A DNA stretch of 64,000 nt from Streptomyces sp. HSG2 (GTDB lineage Bacteria > Actinomycetota > Actinomycetes > Streptomycetales > Streptomycetaceae): contig NZ_CP066801.1 of NCBI RefSeq assembly GCF_016598575.1, positions 3,534,001-3,598,000 on the forward strand, written 5' to 3'. The notes below the pieces were generated by a model that was given only the letters and a program-made list of their open reading frames with translations, was not told the origin of the DNA and did no database searches. Made by a program: the position numbers and the translations under genes. This document shows positions 18,401-25,421 of the stretch, piece after piece; the first letter of the stretch is position 1; every line of letters begins with the position of its first letter.

Positions 18401-18634
18401 CTCGTTCCGCTGCCGTTGGAACGCCACTTCGCCAAGTTCGACCTGGAGATCACGATGACCGACGTCGCCGGCGAGGTGATCGGCCAGGTCCAGTACAAGC
18501 CCGACTTCCTGGAAAGGGAGACCGTGACGACACTCCTGGAGCACTTCCGCTCCGTCCTGCTGGAGGCGATCGACTCGCCGGACGGGCCGCTCGCGCGTCC
18601 GGCCGCCGCACCGCCGAAGGAGGAGAACCGATGA
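12458..18634 (+). CDS. SalA-type hybrid PKS/NRPS: ACP-KS-AT-AT-ACP-C
   Basis: 2058 residues, ATG at 12458 after GAGGAAGAG. Domains in order: ACP (phosphopantetheine Ser45 in GLDSAK); KS at about 107-525 with Cys270 in DTACSSS, His405 in HGTGT and His445 in KTNIGH, so a full condensing triad; AT1 at about 620-930 (Ser709 in GQSVGE, specificity segment YAAH); AT2 at about 1068-1370 (Ser1159 in GHSIGE, PAHS in place of the usual YASH/HAFH); ACP2 (Ser1490 in GLDSML); condensation domain at about 1600-2040 (HHVASD, 1730-1735). There is no ketoreductase, so a beta-ketoacyl thioester should be made and passed to an amino acid by the C domain. As I recall, SalA of salinosporamide biosynthesis has this content. 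The next gene overlaps by 4 bp (ATGA). Confidence 0.88.
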   Translation: MSAEASSRSIHEIRDFTLARLQELLDVSRHEVDRRAPLHRYGLDSAKAVRLVAALSEYLGRPIPFTLVWDHPTVEGLSVALARGTGGGPTAPRSLPGRSRTTRGAPEPVALVGIGCRLPGAPDPASFWRLLTEGREAVGPTPPSRRDLAGDGGAPRWGGHLDDIDLFDPLFFGISPREATAMDPQQRLILELAWEALEDAGVPPRGLVGSDTGVFMGASWSDYMGLAHRAGTRGPIGPHTATGTHDSVIANRVSYVLGLQGPSMALDTACSSSLVAVHLACQSIRSGESDLALAGGVNLAFLGDHFAAMDQLGALSPDGRCKTFDARADGYVRGEGAAVVVLAPLRTALERGLPVYCVIRGGAVNNDGHSNGLTAPNPLAQEALLRTAYDRAGVSPSRVDYVECHGTGTPLGDPIEAKALAAVLGPDRDPGDPLRIGSVKTNIGHLEPAAGIAGLVKVALSLRNGVLPASLHYDIPNPRIPFESAGLRVQDRTTPWPRRPEGRSAGVSAFGFGGTSCHVVAEELPHPEHALLLLAEDSREALDRRVSELRTLLVEDPGAALPALCSQALRALGNGPHRLAAVARDRAELLSELTAFEEGRPHDGLTVGESGRRRPRVAFLCSGTGSQWLGMGRRLAVGSPAFRRSLTRVDERVRELSGLSVADLLFAAEEDARLDDMEAAQPLLFAVQVALADTWRSLGVEPDVVLGQSVGEFTAAYLSGALGFDDATLLATHHARLVQQLAVGGGDSVVAACAAERVLPLIAAEGDRVTLSGRLGPESTLLSGATDDLDALTGRLAAEGVAVHRVRMGYAAHSPQVEPVLAPLTTALRPIAPTASRIPMISTVTGAEIAGEELGPAYWADNVRRESRLTDAVATLGERGVDAVIELSPHPVLLRPVAETLAGRGVTCLPSLRRGVDDDRSLLAALGALHVAGHPVAADALVTGARGRHAPPGPRGATGPAVTDPVEGDDTCRPRPWPTLVPVTAHSPEALRDTCRELAGHVERDPDLRTSDLGHTLATRRTPLAHRAVLLASDRREVLRCLARAGAEEPHPDVVRGRDTGGGDRRVAFVFSGSGAHWVGMGRELLRWHEGFREWMAECDRAVAEVAGWSVLDALAAPLESSRLDEMDIQQPVLFALQVCLARLWRSLGVEPSAVVGHSIGEVAAAVAGGALSLADGARVTVVRSHLMQHKAVEGAMIAVEASEEELAPHLAGHEARLGVAALNSPTSTVVSGAPDAVRVLTADLERAGVPVRTVRVERPAHSVLMDPVLPPLREELRDVEPRPFAIPFHSTAVPDAVSPRVDADYWVSNFRRAVRLAPAISALVADGIDTFVEIGPHGVLRGAVEETALAHGVQARVVESLRRGESDTRSLLGSVAILYADGVPMDLESLFPRDARVVETPLVRWQKDRYWLDAPPPAPDSRDAGAETASRRSAEPVRDTPEAGAPVPDAADESTPTREALLGEIAETLGLAPAVLSAGSRLVDFGLDSMLAIRLSNRMQTLVGHRMSPVEFVGERTVGELLDHLLGLVVGPRPTAVAAPPARAGTDRRTPFVETLTEPDAEELLDELVARGLLPAPDDTTPALDALRAAGEDDDAAFRVAPAGHGQSALWFMQQLSPDGVAYNLMFGARVTTPLDPRVLERAVRALVERHPALRTVFVEAGGRPYQLVLEEPVHEFLAVDASGLDDDEVRRALIEHGHRPLDLDEGPILRAVLMSRGPRDHHLLLVVHHVASDAETIDIVVRDLQELYGLMAGGASTLLGPAPAYTDFVEWERDWLEGPEAKAALDWWAGRLENPPPHLDLPRADGSTRAGPRAGGVGYTGEDLTFRWDAEAGRALKDFAVREGVSMSTLLLAGFFAALNRLAGVEDAVVATAVAQRGAAGRESAVGYYLNTVPVRARPSADRDFRELLAEVHAYALGLLEHMDYPFDLLVSELNPPRPEGRPPWFDFAVNWLSGDAFTSVNTLFHGIGDPVGPTGALPLVPLPLERHFAKFDLEITMTDVAGEVIGQVQYKPDFLERETVTTLLEHFRSVLLEAIDSPDGPLARPAAAPPKEENR

Positions 18635-20499
18635 ACCCCACGAACGGCACCCTGCACGGAGGGTTCCTGGAGCACGCGGCCGACCACCCGGACGCACCGG
18701 CCGTCCTCTTCGACGAGGGGGTCGTGACCTACGGCGAACTCGACCGGCGATCGGCCCTCCTGGCCGAACGGCTCACCTCCGAGGGGGCGCGACCGGGTGT
18801 CCCCGTCGGCGTCTGCGCCGAGCGTTCCCCGGAACTGCTCGTCGCCATCCTGGGCATCCTGCGCTCGGGAGCCTGCTACGTGCCGCTGGATCCGAAGTAC
18901 CCCGCCGAGCGCCTGCGCTTCATGGTGGAGGACAGCGGTGTCCGACTGACCGTCACCACTACTGCCTCCAAGGGAAGCTGCCCGCCCGGCTCGGCCGTCC
19001 TGATGGCCGACGGCACGGCCGACGCCGCGTCCGCCGGCGCCCCGGTCCCGTGCGTGCCGGCGGACACCGCGTACGTGATCTACACCTCCGGATCGACCGG
19101 CAGGCCGAAGGGGGTGCCGATCCGGCACGCCAGTTGCGCGGCGATGCTGGAGGAGACCGACCGGATCTTCGCGGGCTGCGACATGAGCGGCGTGGCCGCC
19201 GTCAGCTCCGTCTGCTTCGACCTGTCCGTCATGGAGATCTTCGCGCCCCTCACCCGGGGCGGGGCGGTGGTCCTGCTGGAGAGCGCGGTCCACCTCCCCG
19301 AGAGCCCGCATCTGGATCGGGTCACCCACCTGAACACCGTGCCCTCCGTGATGACCGGGCTGCTGGACGCCGGCGGGGCCCCGCCCAATCTGCGCACCGT
19401 GGTCCTGGGGGGCGAGGCGGTGCGACGCGGACTCGTCGACCGCGTCTACCGCGAGACCGGCGCGGACCGGGTGTTCAACGGATACGGTCCCACCGAGGGG
19501 ACGGTGTTCTGCGCCTTCAAGCTGGTCGCCCGGGACGGGACGGGAGAGCCCTCGATCGGCGTCCCCTCCTCGACGGCGCGCCTGTACGTCCTGGACGGCC
19601 TGCTGCGCCCGGTGCCGATCGGCACGGCCGGCGAACTCTACCTCGGGGGTGCCGGTTTGGCCCGGGGCTATCTGAACCGCCCGCGCACCACCGCGGAGCG
19701 GTTCGTTCCCGATCCGCACCTCACCGGCGAGCGCATGTACCGGACGGGCGACCTCGCCCGCTACACCGCCGACGGGGAACTGGAGTTCGTCGGCCGGGTC
19801 GACCACCAGGTCAAGGTGCGGGGCCACCGCATCGAGCCCGAGGAGGTGGAGGCACGGCTGGCGGAGTGCCCCGAGGTGCGTGAGGCCGCGGCCGTGGTGC
19901 GCCCGGACGGCGGGGGACGGGGCGCCGGGACGCTGGTCGCCTACGTGGTTCCCAAGGACGGCGGGTCCCGCGCGGGAGCGGACGGCGGCGAGCCCTGGCT
20001 CGACGCAGACCTCCAGACGCGGATCACCGACCGGCTGGCGGGCGTCCTGCCCGACCACATGGTCCCGGAGACCGTCGTCTTCCTCGCCGCGCTCCCGCTC
20101 TCCCCGAACGCCAAGACCGATCGGGCCGCCCTGCCGGAACCCCCGAGCCCCGCGGCCTCCCCGGTCTCGGAGCCGGCGGGCACCCCCACGGAGACGGCGC
20201 TGACCGAGATCTGGGGAGACCTCCTGAAGCGGGACCCCGCGACGATCGGAGTGCGGGACGCCTTCTACGACCTCGGCGGCAACTCCCTGCTGTTGGTCCG
20301 GCTGGCCAAGCAGATGACCCGCCGGTTCGGCCGGCGAGTGGGGGTCTCCGACCTCTTCCGGTTCCGCGACATCGCCTCGCTCGGCCGCTGGCTGGACGAC
20401 GACGGCGACACCGTCCCCGACGCCATCGAGGAGGCGCGGCGGCGGGCCGCCGCCCGACGGTCCGCGGTACGGGGCCGAGGCCGCCCGGCCGCCGACTGA
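18631..20499 (+). CDS. SalB-type NRPS: adenylation-PCP
   Basis: 622 residues. The adenylation domain (about 1-510) shows YVIYTSGSTGRPKG (A3), FDLSVMEIF (A4), NGYGPTEGT (A5), GELYLGG and YRTGDL (A7), GRVDHQVKVRGHRIEPEEVE (A8) and NAKTDR (A10, Lys present). Reading the specificity pocket by hand gives D-L-M-N-V-G-G-V-F-K, which I cannot match to a known amino acid. A peptidyl carrier domain follows (Ser552 in GGNSL). The C-terminus is Arg/Ala-rich. It should activate one amino acid for the upstream C domain and hold the product for the downstream P450 and ketosynthase. The start overlaps the upstream stop by 4 bp. The MbtH-like protein of this cluster is its likely activator. Confidence 0.88.
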   Translation: MNPTNGTLHGGFLEHAADHPDAPAVLFDEGVVTYGELDRRSALLAERLTSEGARPGVPVGVCAERSPELLVAILGILRSGACYVPLDPKYPAERLRFMVEDSGVRLTVTTTASKGSCPPGSAVLMADGTADAASAGAPVPCVPADTAYVIYTSGSTGRPKGVPIRHASCAAMLEETDRIFAGCDMSGVAAVSSVCFDLSVMEIFAPLTRGGAVVLLESAVHLPESPHLDRVTHLNTVPSVMTGLLDAGGAPPNLRTVVLGGEAVRRGLVDRVYRETGADRVFNGYGPTEGTVFCAFKLVARDGTGEPSIGVPSSTARLYVLDGLLRPVPIGTAGELYLGGAGLARGYLNRPRTTAERFVPDPHLTGERMYRTGDLARYTADGELEFVGRVDHQVKVRGHRIEPEEVEARLAECPEVREAAAVVRPDGGGRGAGTLVAYVVPKDGGSRAGADGGEPWLDADLQTRITDRLAGVLPDHMVPETVVFLAALPLSPNAKTDRAALPEPPSPAASPVSEPAGTPTETALTEIWGDLLKRDPATIGVRDAFYDLGGNSLLLVRLAKQMTRRFGRRVGVSDLFRFRDIASLGRWLDDDGDTVPDAIEEARRRAAARRSAVRGRGRPAAD

Positions 20500-20547
20500 C
20501 ACCCTCCCGTACCCCACCGTCCTCGCCCGATGGAGGCCCTGAGGCAG

Positions 20548-22326
20548 ATGAGCGACAACCCCGAGCAGGAATACGATCCGAGCGACATCGCGGTCATCGG
20601 CATGGCGTGCCGCTTCCCCGGCGCGCGGAACAAGGAGCGGTACTGGGACAACCTCGTCCACGGGCGGGAGTCCATCACCTTCCTCCGCCCGGAGGAGATC
20701 GAGGTCGACCAGGCGATCGTCAACAACCCCGCGTACGTGCGGGCCTGCGCCAGTCTCGACGGCTACGACGAGTTCGACCCCGAGGTCTTCGGGATCTCCG
20801 ATCGCACGGCACGGCTGATGACGCCGGAACACCGGATCTACCTGGAGAGCGTCTGGGAGGCGCTGGAGGACGCCGGTTACGACCCCGAGCGCGTCCGGGG
20901 CGAGGTCGGCGTCTACGCGGGGGCCAACCCGATGACCCCGGCGCAGTACATCTCCCCACCGGACTGGGCCTCCGTCGGCCCCGAGGTGATGGACCGCAGC
21001 AACGCCTGGTTCACCGACACGATGACCTCCAACGCCCTCTTCTACACCGGCCTGACCGGCGAGGCGATCACCGTGACGGCGGTGTGCTCCGGGTTCCACT
21101 ACTCCGTGCACCTGGCCTGCCAGTCCCTGTTGCTCGGTCAGACCGACATGGCCCTGGCCAGCGGCGTCATGGTCCGGTTGCCACACCGACGCGGCTACCT
21201 CTGGGAGGAGGGCCGCATCATGTCCCGGGACGGGCGCTGCCGCCCGTTCGACGCCAACGGCACCGGGACCAGGCTGGCCAGCGGCGTCGCCACGTTCCTG
21301 CTCAAGCCCCTCCAGGAGGCCGTCGCCGACCGCGACCACGTCTACGCCACCGTGAAGGGCACCGCCATCAACAACAACGGCGCCAGCGCCGTGTCGTACG
21401 GATTCGCCCAGCCCGAGCGCCTCAGCGCCTGCGTCGCCGGTGCCATGCACGCCGGCGGGGTGACCCCCGACACCGTCTCCATGTACGAGGCGAACGGTTT
21501 CGGCCTGCCCATCACCGACGGTCTGGAGGTCCGGGCGGCGCAGATGGCCTTCGGCAAGCAGACCGCCACCTGCTCCATCGGCTCGGTCAAGGGGAACATC
21601 GGTCACGCGGGCGTGGCCGCCGGTGGATCCGGCGCCGTCAAGGCGGCGTTGGCCCTGTACCACCGCACCCTGGCCCCCACGATCAACCTCACCGAGGTCA
21701 ACGAGGACCTGGACTTCCCCAGCACCCCGTTCGTCCCGCAGATCGAGGCCGCCGACTGGGAGCCGGAGTCCGGAATCCGCAGGGCCGGTGTCACCGCCCT
21801 GGGCGGCGGCGGATACAACGCGCATCTCGTCCTGGAGGAGCCGCCCGCCCCGCCCGTCCGGGAACCGGAGTCCGGCGCCCCGCGCCTGGCGACCCTCTCG
21901 GCCCTCGACGACCGGGCCCTGGCCGAACGGCGGGCCGCGCTGCGTGAGTGGATCCTCGACCGCCCCGACGCGCGGCTCGACGACATCTGCTTCAGCCTCA
22001 ACCTCGGCCGCAAGGTCATGCCCCGACGCTGGGCGGCCGTGGTCAGCGACGTGGCCGAGCTGGTCACGGCGCTCGCCGAAGGTCCCGGCGTCGAACCCGC
22101 CGACGGCGAGGGTGCCGCGGCCGGGTTCCGCCAGACCGACGACGGCTTCGCGCCCGCCACCACCGGTGAGACCCGCGACCGGGAGACGTTGCGCCGGCTG
22201 GCCGCCGTCTGGACCGGCGGCCGGCGCGTCGACTTCGCCGCCCTGCACCGTGGCGAGCGCAGCCATCGCGTCCCCCTGCCCGGCTACCCGTTCCGCCGAC
22301 GACGGTTCTGGCGGACCGACTGGTGA
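20548..22326 (+). CDS. SalC-type stand-alone ketosynthase (Cys/Asn/His), probable bicyclising enzyme
   Basis: 592 residues from the ATG at 20548; the ATG at 20530 has no ribosome site, while GGAGGCC and GAGG precede 20548. KS fold: IAVIGMACRFPG; Cys180 in TAVCSGFHYS (not the usual DTACSS); the HGTGT histidine is replaced by Asn316 in EANGFGLP; His353 in KGNIGH is kept. The C-terminal part is a KS-AT linker followed directly by the post-AT linker motif (VPLPGYPFRRRRFW), so an AT has been lost. Altered motifs argue against ordinary chain extension. In the salinosporamide pathway the stand-alone KS SalC closes the gamma-lactam and beta-lactone on the carrier-bound chain. I infer the same here from gene order and active-site change. 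Confidence 0.82.
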   Translation: MSDNPEQEYDPSDIAVIGMACRFPGARNKERYWDNLVHGRESITFLRPEEIEVDQAIVNNPAYVRACASLDGYDEFDPEVFGISDRTARLMTPEHRIYLESVWEALEDAGYDPERVRGEVGVYAGANPMTPAQYISPPDWASVGPEVMDRSNAWFTDTMTSNALFYTGLTGEAITVTAVCSGFHYSVHLACQSLLLGQTDMALASGVMVRLPHRRGYLWEEGRIMSRDGRCRPFDANGTGTRLASGVATFLLKPLQEAVADRDHVYATVKGTAINNNGASAVSYGFAQPERLSACVAGAMHAGGVTPDTVSMYEANGFGLPITDGLEVRAAQMAFGKQTATCSIGSVKGNIGHAGVAAGGSGAVKAALALYHRTLAPTINLTEVNEDLDFPSTPFVPQIEAADWEPESGIRRAGVTALGGGGYNAHLVLEEPPAPPVREPESGAPRLATLSALDDRALAERRAALREWILDRPDARLDDICFSLNLGRKVMPRRWAAVVSDVAELVTALAEGPGVEPADGEGAAAGFRQTDDGFAPATTGETRDRETLRRLAAVWTGGRRVDFAALHRGERSHRVPLPGYPFRRRRFWRTDW

Positions 22327-22375
22327 ACGCCGACCGGACCGCCCCCGCCCCCGCCCCGACCGCCGGAGCCCCGCG

Positions 22376-23671
22376 ATGAACCCCACCGAGACCGCCCCGA
22401 CCGGCCCCGCGAAGGTCGACTCCGCCCGCCCCGCCCCCGACCCGAACGACCCGGACACCATCGATCTCGCCGACCCCGCCACGTTCGCCGAGCACGACCT
22501 GAACGGCTTCTGGCGGACGTTGCGCGACACCCGGCCCGTCCACTGGAACCATCCGACCCGAGACCACCCCGGCTTCTGGGTGCTGTCCCGCCACGCGGAC
22601 ATCATGGACGTCTACCGCGACGACGAGAACTTCACCTCCGAGCGTGGGAACGTGCTGGTGACCCTGTTGGAAGGCGGAGACGCGGGCGCCGGTCGGATGC
22701 TCGCCGTCACCGACGGGCCACGCCACGAGCAGCTGCGCAAGATCCTGCTGCGGTCGTTGGGGCCGCGGGTCCTGCGTCCCGTCGCCGCCGCCGTCCGGGC
22801 CAACACCCGGGCGCTGGTGAGGGAAGCCGTCGCCCGAGACAGCTGCGACTTCGCCCTGGACATCGCCAGCCGCATCCCCATGACCACCATCTCGGACCTG
22901 CTCGCCGTCCCGAAGTCCGACCGTGACTTCCTGCTGACCCAGACCAAGCTGGCACTGAGCGCGGACGAACCGGACACCGACGAGACGGAGTCGGCGATGG
23001 CGCGCAACGAGATCCTGCTCTACTTCCAGGACCTGGTGGAACAGCGCCGCGAGACGCCGGGCGAGGACCTGGTGAGCGTCCTCGCGGGCAGCACCGTCGA
23101 CGACGCGCCCCTCACCGACGAGGACATCGTCCTCAACTGCTACAGCCTGATCATCGGCGGGGACGAGACCAGCCGACTCACCATGATCGACAGCGTGTAC
23201 ACCCTCGCCGCCCACCCGGACCAGTGGCGCCGGCTGAAGGGCGGCGACTGCGAGATCGCCACCGCCGTCGACGAGGTGCTGCGCTGGGCCTCCCCCTCGA
23301 TGCACTTCGGCCGGAGCGCGGTGCGCGACACCGAGATCCACGGAGTCCGTGTCGGCGAGGGCGACATCGTGACGCTCTGGCACGCCTCCGCCAACCGCGA
23401 CGAGCGCGTCTTCGACCGACCGGACACCTTCGACCTGGGGCGCGCCCCCAACAAGCAGATCTCCTTCGGATACGGGCCGCACTTTTGTGTCGGCTCCTAC
23501 CTCGCCAAGGTGGAGATATCCGAACTGCTCATGGCGCTAAGGGACTTCACCACGGGCTTCGAGCGCACCGGGGACGCCCCCCGAGTGCGGTCCAACCTGC
23601 TCACCGGGTTCTCCAGCCTGCCGGTGCGGTTCTTCCCCGATCACGCGGGGCTCGCCCGCGACGACAGCTGA
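22376..23671 (+). CDS. cytochrome P450 (SalD-like)
   Basis: 431 residues from the ATG at 22376. It shows the I-helix oxygen-activation motif IIGGDETS, the K-helix ExxR (EVLRWASP), and the heme loop FGYGPHFCVGSYLAKVE with Cys371 as the iron ligand. It is a soluble bacterial class I P450 that needs ferredoxin and a reductase, neither encoded nearby. Position between the stand-alone KS and the MbtH gene matches salD, whose product, as I recall, hydroxylates the amino-acid side chain on the carrier protein. A tailoring hydroxylation of the carrier-bound amino acid is therefore the best guess. The gap to the preceding gene is 49 bp, consistent with one operon. Confidence 0.92.
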   Translation: MNPTETAPTGPAKVDSARPAPDPNDPDTIDLADPATFAEHDLNGFWRTLRDTRPVHWNHPTRDHPGFWVLSRHADIMDVYRDDENFTSERGNVLVTLLEGGDAGAGRMLAVTDGPRHEQLRKILLRSLGPRVLRPVAAAVRANTRALVREAVARDSCDFALDIASRIPMTTISDLLAVPKSDRDFLLTQTKLALSADEPDTDETESAMARNEILLYFQDLVEQRRETPGEDLVSVLAGSTVDDAPLTDEDIVLNCYSLIIGGDETSRLTMIDSVYTLAAHPDQWRRLKGGDCEIATAVDEVLRWASPSMHFGRSAVRDTEIHGVRVGEGDIVTLWHASANRDERVFDRPDTFDLGRAPNKQISFGYGPHFCVGSYLAKVEISELLMALRDFTTGFERTGDAPRVRSNLLTGFSSLPVRFFPDHAGLARDDS

Positions 23672-23704
23672 CCCCCAGACGGCGATACGAGGAAAGGTGA
23701 CGAG

Positions 23705-23956
23705 ATGTCCGCGAACAGCGGCAGTGGCGCGACGGCGGCGGTGGCCTCCGACACGGTGTCGGGCAGCCCCTTCGAGGAAGGCGAGGGGGACTGGCTGGTC
23801 GTGACCGACGGGGAGGGGCAGCACGCGTTGTGGCGGCCGTTCCTGCCGTCGCCCGCCGGGTGGCGCACCGTCTTCTCCGGGCCCGACCGGGAGGGCGCCC
23901 TGGACTACGTCGAGTCGCACGCGGCCCGTCTGGGGCCCGCCGGGGCCGGGCGCTGA
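23705..23956 (+). CDS. MbtH-like protein
   Basis: 83 residues; the ATG at 23705 follows GAGGAAAGGTGACGAG. It shows the MbtH signature: SPFEEGEGDWLVVTDGEGQHALW, then FLPSPAGWRTVF and a C-terminal ALDYVESH helix. The three conserved Trp positions are present. MbtH-like proteins bind NRPS adenylation domains and are needed for their solubility or activity, so the partner should be the A domain encoded at 18631-20499. The N-terminal 20 residues are extra, polar and low in complexity. Its stop overlaps the next start (TGATG). Confidence 0.95.
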   Translation: MSANSGSGATAAVASDTVSGSPFEEGEGDWLVVTDGEGQHALWRPFLPSPAGWRTVFSGPDREGALDYVESHAARLGPAGAGR

Positions 23957-24807
23957 TGCCGTTCGTCACCGTCGACGGGGTACGTCTGCGCTGGGAGCGG
24001 CACGGCTCGGGCGAACCGGTCTTCCTCGTCGGCGGGGCGGGCACCTCCGGCCGAGCCTGGCTCATGCACCAGGTGCCGGCCCTGGTGGAGGCCGGCTACA
24101 CGGCCTACGTCTACGACAGCAGGGGCATCCCGCCGAGCGACGAGTGCGCCGAGGGCTTCGGCGTCGACGACCTCGTGGCCGACCTGGCGGGGCTGATCGA
24201 GCGTCTGGAGCCCGGCCCGGTGCGGCTGGTGGGCACGTCCATGGGCGCCTACGTGGTGCAGGAACTCGCCCTGGCCCGACCCGAACTGGTGCGAAGCGCC
24301 GTGCTCATGGCGAGCCGCGCCCACCCCGACGTGCTCCGGGCGCGGTTGGCGATGGCCGAGGTCGAACTCGGCTACTCGGAGCCGGCGTTGCCGGCGCACT
24401 ACCGGGCGACGGTCCGGGCGATGCAGATGCTCTCGCCCGCCACTCTGGACGACGAGGAGGCGATCACCGACTGGCTCGCGCTGCTCGAACTCGCCGGCCC
24501 CGACGGCCCGGGCGTCCGCGCCCAACTCGCTCTCCAGCCGATGCCCGACCGCCGCGCCGCCTACGCGGGCGTCACCGCGCCCTGCCACGTGATCGCCTTC
24601 GCGGACGACCTGATCACACCGCCGCGACACGGCCGGGCCCTCGCCGACTCCATCCCCGGCGCCGGTTTCGATCTCGTGGAGGACGCCGGGCACTTCGGCT
24701 ACCTGGAGCGCCCGGACGTCGTCAACGCCATCATCCTGCGCCACCTCGCGGGCGCCGGCGGCTCGGCGGACACGGCTCCCGCCACCACGGCGGCGCGACG
24801 CGTGTAA
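23956..24807 (+). CDS. alpha/beta-hydrolase, probable type II thioesterase (SalF-like)
   Basis: 283 residues. Alpha/beta-hydrolase fold with a complete triad: nucleophile Ser95 in VGTSMGAY, Asp in AFADDLITPP, and His in EDAGHFGYLERPD. The N-terminal VFLVGGAGTSGRAW carries the oxyanion-hole region. There is no signal peptide. It is the last gene of the cluster and is translationally coupled to mbtH. Its position corresponds to salF. The likely role is removal of wrong or stalled acyl groups from carrier proteins; it could instead be a hydrolase acting on the product. A C-terminal Ala/Thr-rich tail of about 18 residues follows the fold. Confidence 0.85.
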   Translation: MPFVTVDGVRLRWERHGSGEPVFLVGGAGTSGRAWLMHQVPALVEAGYTAYVYDSRGIPPSDECAEGFGVDDLVADLAGLIERLEPGPVRLVGTSMGAYVVQELALARPELVRSAVLMASRAHPDVLRARLAMAEVELGYSEPALPAHYRATVRAMQMLSPATLDDEEAITDWLALLELAGPDGPGVRAQLALQPMPDRRAAYAGVTAPCHVIAFADDLITPPRHGRALADSIPGAGFDLVEDAGHFGYLERPDVVNAIILRHLAGAGGSADTAPATTAARRV

Positions 24808-24915
24808 CGCCGGCGACCCCCGCGGCACCGCCCCCGTCACCGACCGGGCAGGCGGTCCGGCGGTGGCACGCGTCCTCCGCCGCACCCGCACGCCGGGACC
24901 CGGGAGGGCGCGGCG

Positions 24916-25161
24916 TCAGGTGTACCGCAGCTCCGCCGGTCGCACCGATCGTCCCAGCGCCGGCAGGGTCGTCGCGGCGGCCGACACGCAGGCCACGTAC
25001 ACCGCCGCCGGCACCAGGAGGGACTCGGCGGGCACCGAGAGGACCCCCGTCACCGAGCTGTACCAGGCGCCGATCGCCACGCCCCCGAGCCCGGCCGACA
25101 GCAGCGTCGGGGCGAGGGGGAGGGCGGTCTCCAGGAACCCCGTCCCATGTCGCGCTCGCAT
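24916..25161 (-). pseudogene. remnant of an FtsX-type permease, or a small two-helix membrane protein
   Basis: 81 residues with a strong ribosome site (GGGGAGGGG) before the ATG at 25161. Two hydrophobic helices (ALPLAPTLLSAGLGGVAIGAW and LLVPAAVYVACVSAAATTLPAL) are followed by GRSVRPAELRYT. This closely resembles the last two helices and the RPAEALR-type tail of FtsX/MacB-like ABC transporter permeases, but the other 700 or so residues are missing and no ATPase gene is near. It borders the biosynthetic cluster, so it may be a scar of rearrangement. A functional small protein cannot be excluded. Confidence 0.5.
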
Positions 25162-25421
25162 GGCCCCTCCCCGCCCTCTCGCTCTCCGTCCCCCGGGTCA
25201 AGGCCGGATAACAGCCTCATCACAATGGCGTCCAGCCCACCGCTTCCCGGACGGGCGTGTCACCGGTGCTGGTCCGTTCGACGGAATCGCACCGGTCCGT
25301 CCGGCGCTTTGGGAGGCACAATGTGAAGAGGAGCACGTCGCCCCCTCCGGGGCGTCTGTCCGGGCGTCGGCTGGGTAGGGCTGCACTGGACCGCAGAAGC
25401 CGTGCTCGACAAGGAGACCCC

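Noticed and set aside
20548..22326. Terminal KS forming a tetramic acid, as in TAS1
   Set aside because: Chemically possible for an N-acylamino thioester, but the full six-gene order fits the salinosporamide set better. Kept only as an alternative.
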